Source of the DNA: CAYHHI01 sp964356335
GTDB taxonomy: Bacteria > Arandabacterota > Arandabacteria > Arandabacterales > Arandabacteraceae
Direction: 5' to 3'
Length of the DNA: 10,239 bases
Assembly (NCBI GenBank): GCA_964356335.1
Contig: CAYHHI010000067.1
Location: 1 to 10,239 of the forward strand
The position numbers and the translations under genes are program-made. The notes beneath the pieces were generated by a model. It was given only the letters and a program-made list of their open reading frames with translations, ran no database searches and was not told the origin of the DNA. The first letter of the stretch is position 1; every line of letters begins with the position of its first letter. Shown piece by piece: positions 7,194 to 10,239 of the stretch.

Positions 7194-7604
7194 CTATCCC
7201 GCCAACCTGACAACAGCGTCCTTTCTCGGCCCTTGCAGAGGCAAGCGCGGCGTCCTTGCCCACACCTGCATCTCGAGTACCCGGTCGCTGAACTTCCTGA
7301 ACTCCTCATCCTTCAGAAGCTCCTTGATGATCTCATACCTGTCGCCGGTCTCGATCATCTGCTCCTGTACGAAGTTCAATCGGTCGCTTGGCTCGCCCCG
7401 GATCACCCGTTCCTCCTGCACCGCCTTGAAGTAGGCATCTGCCGCATCCTTCGAACTCCTGAAACCGTCCTCTATTATCCTCTGCAACGCCTTCGCCTGG
7501 ATGGCCCTGGCCTGCTTGGCCTGGCACCGACTGGAGCAACTGAAAGGCCATTCTTCATCATCCCCCGGTAGAAGGTTCGCCAGACTACTTGTCCTGCTCT
7601 TCAC
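7194..7604 (-). CDS. Phage-type hypothetical protein with GDDEEW/Cys motif
   Basis: A 136-aa frame from GTG 7604 to the stop at 7194. A TTG further up (7637) would give 147 aa. Neither start has a good ribosome binding site, and the GTG start overlaps the previous frame by 20 nt, which would allow translational coupling. The N-terminus carries LLPGDDEEWPFSC-x3-C, possibly half of a metal site. The rest is charged and helical (AKALQRIIEDGF; DAADAYFKAVQEER; EIIKELLKDEEFRKFSDRVL). I recognise no family. A GDDEEW followed by Cys also occurs in the 39-aa frame just after the right-hand terminase, which hints at a phage family carried by both remnants. Strand and position place it with the terminase relics. 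It could be intact or an eroded fragment. Confidence 0.5.
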   Translation of the reverse strand: MKSRTSSLANLLPGDDEEWPFSCSSRCQAKQARAIQAKALQRIIEDGFRSSKDAADAYFKAVQEERVIRGEPSDRLNFVQEQMIETGDRYEIIKELLKDEEFRKFSDRVLEMQVWARTPRLPLQGPRKDAVVRLAG

Positions 7605-7773
7605 TCGGATTGCTGCCGTCCATCCACTCAAGGACAATCTTCGTCTGCTCGCCTGCCACTCGTTCCTCTCTCAAGAACTCCTCTAACCTGATGATCTTGT
7701 CCAAGTCTGGGACCGTGACTTTCACCTTTCCCTCGGCAATGGCCTTAGCCACTTGCACCAGTCCCATCTCCAC
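7585..7773 (-). CDS. Fragment resembling the C-terminal part of a phage DNA-packaging or small-terminase-type protein
   Basis: A 62-aa frame from ATG 7773. The peptide has a well-formed, evolved look: MGLVQVAKAIAEGKVKVTV, then PDLDKIIRLEEFL, then a charged tail. A helix, a V-T-V-x-D-L-D-K-I-x-R-L-E segment and an acidic tail recall the C-terminal region of some phage small terminase-like proteins, but this is a resemblance, not an identification. The frame is open 13 codons upstream of the ATG to a TGA, and the ATG has only a misplaced GGAG next to it, so this is more likely the 3' piece of a longer, frameshifted gene than a complete small gene. It lies on the terminase strand, and its stop overlaps the next frame. 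Confidence 0.45.
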   Translation of the reverse strand: MEMGLVQVAKAIAEGKVKVTVPDLDKIIRLEEFLREERVAGEQTKIVLEWMDGSNPSEEQDK

Positions 7774-7930
7774 GAGCTTCCGGTCCCTGAGACCTCGCTT
7801 TCCTCATGAGCATGGCCTTCACATCTGCCCAAAAGGCAGAGGCCCGATCCCTTCCAGAGCCGGACCTCTCAATCGTGCTAAGTTCCAGGCCGGTCTGCGA
7901 GTGACCGTCCAATCTCGGGAACTGGCCCTT
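7774..7930 (-). pseudogene. Upstream, frameshifted piece of the same phage-like gene
   Basis: In a different minus-strand frame, bases 7930 to about 7792 read a protein-like stretch (LELSTIERSG...; ASAFWADVKAMLM) that runs into the region where the 62-aa frame opens (GKRGLRDRKLVEMEMG). The two frames overlap around 7792-7806, at a run of G and A, so a one-base indel there would join them. No start with a ribosome binding site was found for this piece. It starts just after the stop of the exported-protein gene at 7941. It is called a broken gene on frame continuity alone. Confidence 0.35.
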
Positions 7931-7940
7931 TCACTCAGCC

Positions 7941-8558
7941 CTACCTGTATATCGCCTTGATCGATCCCCAGGTTGTTGGGTCGCTGGCCGATGGAGCTGA
8001 TCCTCCCGCTACATAGTCAATAGATACATCGTTCCCGCTCAATCGGGCCTGCAAATCCACGATGTGGGCGACGTTGGCGAATCCCGTCCCGACCAGCCTC
8101 ACGTTCGTGGGCACATTGTGGTAGGAGTTGTAAGCGAACTCGAAGCCGCCATCCACATAGACGTCGACCCAGCCGTCGTTGCTGTCGCTCCCCTGGAGCT
8201 GAACCACAACCTCCGTGGACGGGTTCAAGAATGTCCCCTGCCACCACACTATGAAGGTCGGGCTGTCATAGAGCCAGCACACGATGTCGCCGGCCGCAGG
8301 ATTATCCCACCTCAGCGATGGGAAGAACCTGACGCCGCCATTGCCGTTCCCGCCTGCATTCGGCCACCAAGTTATGACGTGCACCCCGTCCATATCTTCG
8401 CCTGGCAATACCTCAGTGCACTGGGCAGCATTTCCCTGAGCCACATATGTGTTCTCCTGAACCTGCCAAACCCCTACGCCAGCGAGAATAGCGACCGGGC
8501 TCAACGCGAGCGTAAGCCCGATCAATGCCGCAACTGTCACAGATATCATTACTCGCAT
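7941..8558 (-). CDS. Small exported beta-sandwich-like protein
   Basis: A 205-aa protein from ATG 8558. This start is set by AAAGGAGG (8565-8572) 6 nt upstream; the ATG at 8576 has no such site. Residues 1 to about 27 are a signal peptide (MRVMISVTVAALIGLTLALS, then PVAILA). The mature protein is rich in Trp, Gly and Asn and predicted all-beta. The segment from about 115 to 184 (STEVVVQLQG; VDVYVDGGFEF; HIVDLQARLS; VSIDYVAGG) resembles small jelly-roll or carbohydrate-binding-module-like domains, where a strand ending in x-I-D-Y is common. No catalytic motif is visible. Function unknown; a secreted binding or structural protein is inferred. It is oddly placed between phage remnants and could be a cargo gene or a host gene split from its original neighbours. 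Confidence 0.85.
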   Translation of the reverse strand: MRVMISVTVAALIGLTLALSPVAILAGVGVWQVQENTYVAQGNAAQCTEVLPGEDMDGVHVITWWPNAGGNGNGGVRFFPSLRWDNPAAGDIVCWLYDSPTFIVWWQGTFLNPSTEVVVQLQGSDSNDGWVDVYVDGGFEFAYNSYHNVPTNVRLVGTGFANVAHIVDLQARLSGNDVSIDYVAGGSAPSASDPTTWGSIKAIYR

Positions 8559-8564
8559 TGCCAA

Positions 8565-8572
8565 CCTCCTTT
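8565..8572 (-). promoter_or_regulatory. Ribosome binding site deciding the start at 8558
   Basis: AAAGGAGG, 6 nt upstream of the ATG at 8558. Its position rules out the upstream ATG at 8576 as the main start, because the site lies downstream of it. Confidence 0.75.
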
Positions 8573-8960
8573 GCATTCTCAGTCACCGCATTTTGAGTAG
8601 GCCCCACAATGCACGGACCACAAAAAGCCGATTTCCAGGCAGGAGTAAGGAGGACCTCGGTCTTCGCATAGTGGAAGGCTATCCCGACACAAGGCTGCGC
8701 ACCAAGTTGTATCGCCCATCCTGCGAAAAAAGGCGGCGGTGCTCTTCATGGCGGACTAAGGCCGAAAAGCCTAGACGGCGCCCCATGCTAAACCTGCTTC
8801 TTAGGGCGGTCGCGCTTCGTCTTAATGCTTCGCAGACTCCACGTCGCTTGTACCACACAAAGCAGCCAACGTCAAGTCAAAAGCTACATTCGCTCATCGT
8901 CTTGCAGCGGAGAGCCGTGGCCGGTAATATGTCCTTGCCACGAAGCCGGTAGATCGCCTG
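8573..8960 (-). other. Gene-free stretch upstream of the exported-protein gene
   Basis: No frame here looks like a protein: the + strand frame at 8593-8952 is Arg/Ser-rich and lacks a ribosome binding site. On the minus strand TTGACG (8875-8870), 17 nt, TACAAG (8852-8847) is a weak promoter candidate that would give a leader of about 280 nt. The bases next to 8961 may be eroded phage sequence. I see no strong hairpin with a T-run. Confidence 0.4.
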
Positions 8961-9080
8961 TCACAGTACGCTTTGAACAGCTCTATCCTTCTCTGCGCGA
9001 CAATCGGACAGCCATTCCTCATCGTCCCCGAACATCGCGTAGGCGGCCTTACACAGAGTCCTTGCCGGGCACGTCACCAT
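8961..9080 (-). CDS. Possible 39-aa phage ORF after the terminase gene, perhaps truncated
   Basis: The ATG at 9080 lies 26 nt after the terminase stop, with AAGGA 7 nt upstream. The peptide contains FGDDEEWLSDC and ends AEKDRAVQSVL. The GDDEEW-x3-C segment resembles GDDEEW-x3-C in the 136-aa frame at 7194-7604, and the following A-x-K-x-R-A-x-Q pattern is also shared. The early stop suggests a truncated relic of that family, or it may be a genuine small gene. No function can be assigned. Confidence 0.35.
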   Translation of the reverse strand: MVTCPARTLCKAAYAMFGDDEEWLSDCRAEKDRAVQSVL

Positions 9081-9106
9081 GTCAACATCCTTCGTAGAAG
9101 GCAACG

Positions 9107-10239
9107 TCACACCCAAGCATCCAACTCGGCGAGAATACTTCTCCGGCCCACGACCCCGAAATGTGACGCGTCTATGACTCCGCAGCCCGTTGCCCCTGCC
9201 CAGTAAGCCAACATCTGGCTCCATGCCTTGTCCGCGTGGTGCTTCTCATTCCGCACCGTGTCGTACCTCGTGGAACCCCCGGGCAAGAGCGTCTTCTTCA
9301 CCGAGTGAAGATGCCCGATACGCTCTCTGTCCGGGTAGAGCCTGATGCCTCGCTTCTCCAAGCCTACCCTGAACTCCACTGCCATCCGCTCCTTCACCTG
9401 GTTCGTTATCGTTACCGGCTCTACGCGGGACCCGAACTTGGTGGCGAGATTCTCAGCCAGCATCATACCGATCCCATTCTGGTCTATGGAGAGCCGAGCA
9501 AGCTTAGGGCCCAGAATCGTGAGGCAATCCACGAGGTCAGCCTCCTGCGCCTGGAACTCCACCTTGTCGTACGTCTTGAACAGGCGCTCGCAAGAAACCT
9601 CGCCCAGACGTTCGAAGATGGTGAGCTCCGAGGTGTTCCGGTGCCGACCCACATCGAAACCTGCATAGAGGGTGCCAGTCGCCTTGTCCCTGAGCTCTGT
9701 AAAGGTCGAGTAGACTTGAGGGGCAGGGTCAGTGGCGGATAGAATGAGCTCGTAGGGGAAGAAGGATGTCCGCTCGTCCACATAGAGGAGCTCATACTCC
9801 TGCTCAAAATCTTCCAGGGGGAGGCTATCGAAGATCTCCTTGAGCCTCGTACTCCCAAAGGCCCCCACCCGCTCCTCGGTCGGGAGGCTCATTGCCTCCT
9901 TTCTCGCTCTCTTCACGTCCCTGCAGAGGTCAGGGCAGTCCCACCAGTAGATCCGGTAGTGATGGTAGTTGGCATACTTGCCATCCACCTCATGGGCAAT
10001 CTCATAGAACCTCCCCGACTTGCCGAGTGGGGTAGAACCTATTGCCAGGTGCCCTCCTCGCGAGACAACTGGAAGTGAGTCGGTATAGACATTCACCTGC
10101 CGATCCCACGAGTAGTGTGATAGCTCATCCAAGTCGACATCGGCACCTCCCTCACCTCGTGGGTCGAAGACAGCCATTATCCGACTCCCATTCGAGAACT
10201 CGAGTTCCAGCTTGTTATCAACCACTAGCCCGAGCCGGA
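9107..10239 (-). CDS. Phage terminase large subunit, 5' end beyond window
   Basis: The motor of phage DNA packaging: an N-terminal ATPase that drives DNA into the capsid and a C-terminal RNase H-like nuclease that cuts concatemers. The frame is open to the right edge; the GTG at 10225 is not the true start because four in-frame codons precede it without a stop and Walker A is missing from the visible part. Counting from that GTG: Walker B ADVDLDELSHY (D33, E34), coupling motif HLAIGSTPLG (about 59-68), nuclease aspartates in YAGFDVGR (D191), RLSIDQNGIG (D248) and HHADKAW (D332), with an uninterrupted frame to the stop. About 377 codons are visible, roughly two thirds or more of a usual large terminase. 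All visible catalytic residues are intact, so the gene may still be functional. Its C-terminus matches the relic at 4789-5016. Confidence 0.95.
   Translation of the reverse strand, partial: RLGLVVDNKLELEFSNGSRIMAVFDPRGEGGADVDLDELSHYSWDRQVNVYTDSLPVVSRGGHLAIGSTPLGKSGRFYEIAHEVDGKYANYHHYRIYWWDCPDLCRDVKRARKEAMSLPTEERVGAFGSTRLKEIFDSLPLEDFEQEYELLYVDERTSFFPYELILSATDPAPQVYSTFTELRDKATGTLYAGFDVGRHRNTSELTIFERLGEVSCERLFKTYDKVEFQAQEADLVDCLTILGPKLARLSIDQNGIGMMLAENLATKFGSRVEPVTITNQVKERMAVEFRVGLEKRGIRLYPDRERIGHLHSVKKTLLPGGSTRYDTVRNEKHHADKAWSQMLAYWAGATGCGVIDASHFGVVGRRSILAELDAWV

Noticed and set aside
7232..7245. CTTGC-AGAG-GCAAG hairpin after the TIR genes, as a terminator
   Set aside because: There is no T-run on either side and it lies inside the convergent minus-strand coding frame.
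8593..8952. + strand open frame of 119 codons
   Set aside because: It has no ribosome binding site and a low-complexity Arg/Ser/Leu composition; it reads like non-coding sequence.
9236..9742. + strand open frame of 168 codons
   Set aside because: It is a shadow of the terminase gene, whose motifs are conserved on the minus strand.
1..10239. tRNA, rRNA, CRISPR arrays, transposase or integrase genes and attachment sites
   Set aside because: No cloverleaf with a T-loop, no regularly spaced repeat and no recombinase motif was found on either strand by eye.

Overview
The window looks like chromosomal DNA from a Gram-negative, uncultured-type bacterium. Clues are clear AGGAGG-type ribosome binding sites, secreted proteins with signal peptides, and a large multidomain exoprotein ending in a FlgD/type IX-like C-terminal beta domain. 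That combination is common in the FCB superphylum and related candidate phyla such as WOR-3, Eisenbacteria and Krumholzibacteria. The placement is inference; no rRNA or other marker gene is present.

Left block (1-4740, all minus strand). A near-consensus sigma70-type promoter at 4709-4737 precedes a three-gene operon: a 287-aa fibronectin-III plus NTF2-like exported protein, a 964-aa exoprotein (DNRLRE, CARDB, a transglutaminase-elicitor-like domain with a GHCDGWA motif, FlgD-like tail), and a third exported protein that runs off the left edge. The third gene has no stop inside the window but is open for 236 codons.

Middle block (4789-7930). A 3'-terminal relic of a phage terminase large subunit gene (4789-5016, minus) is followed by two plus-strand genes, 5301-6314 and 6390-7178. 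Each has an N-terminal TIR or TIR-like domain with the expected glutamate; one carries C-terminal TPRs and the other a C-terminal winged-helix-like domain. To their right lie minus-strand small genes of phage character, one of them apparently frameshifted. The TIR pair is therefore a cassette, in opposite orientation, inside phage-packaging remnants. This is the most interesting part of the window: a candidate two-TIR defence module with no recognisable Thoeris ThsA, cyclase or Argonaute partner beside it.

Right block (7941-10239, minus). It holds a small exported beta-sandwich-like protein, about 400 bp with no convincing gene, a possible 39-aa ORF, and most of a second terminase large subunit gene entering from the right edge with intact Walker B and nuclease residues. 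The C-terminus of this terminase matches the relic at 4789-5016 (about 86% nucleotide identity over 102 bp by hand count, with most differences synonymous). The two are diverged homologues, not a recent duplication.

No tRNA, rRNA, CRISPR array, transposase, integrase or convincing rho-independent terminator was seen.
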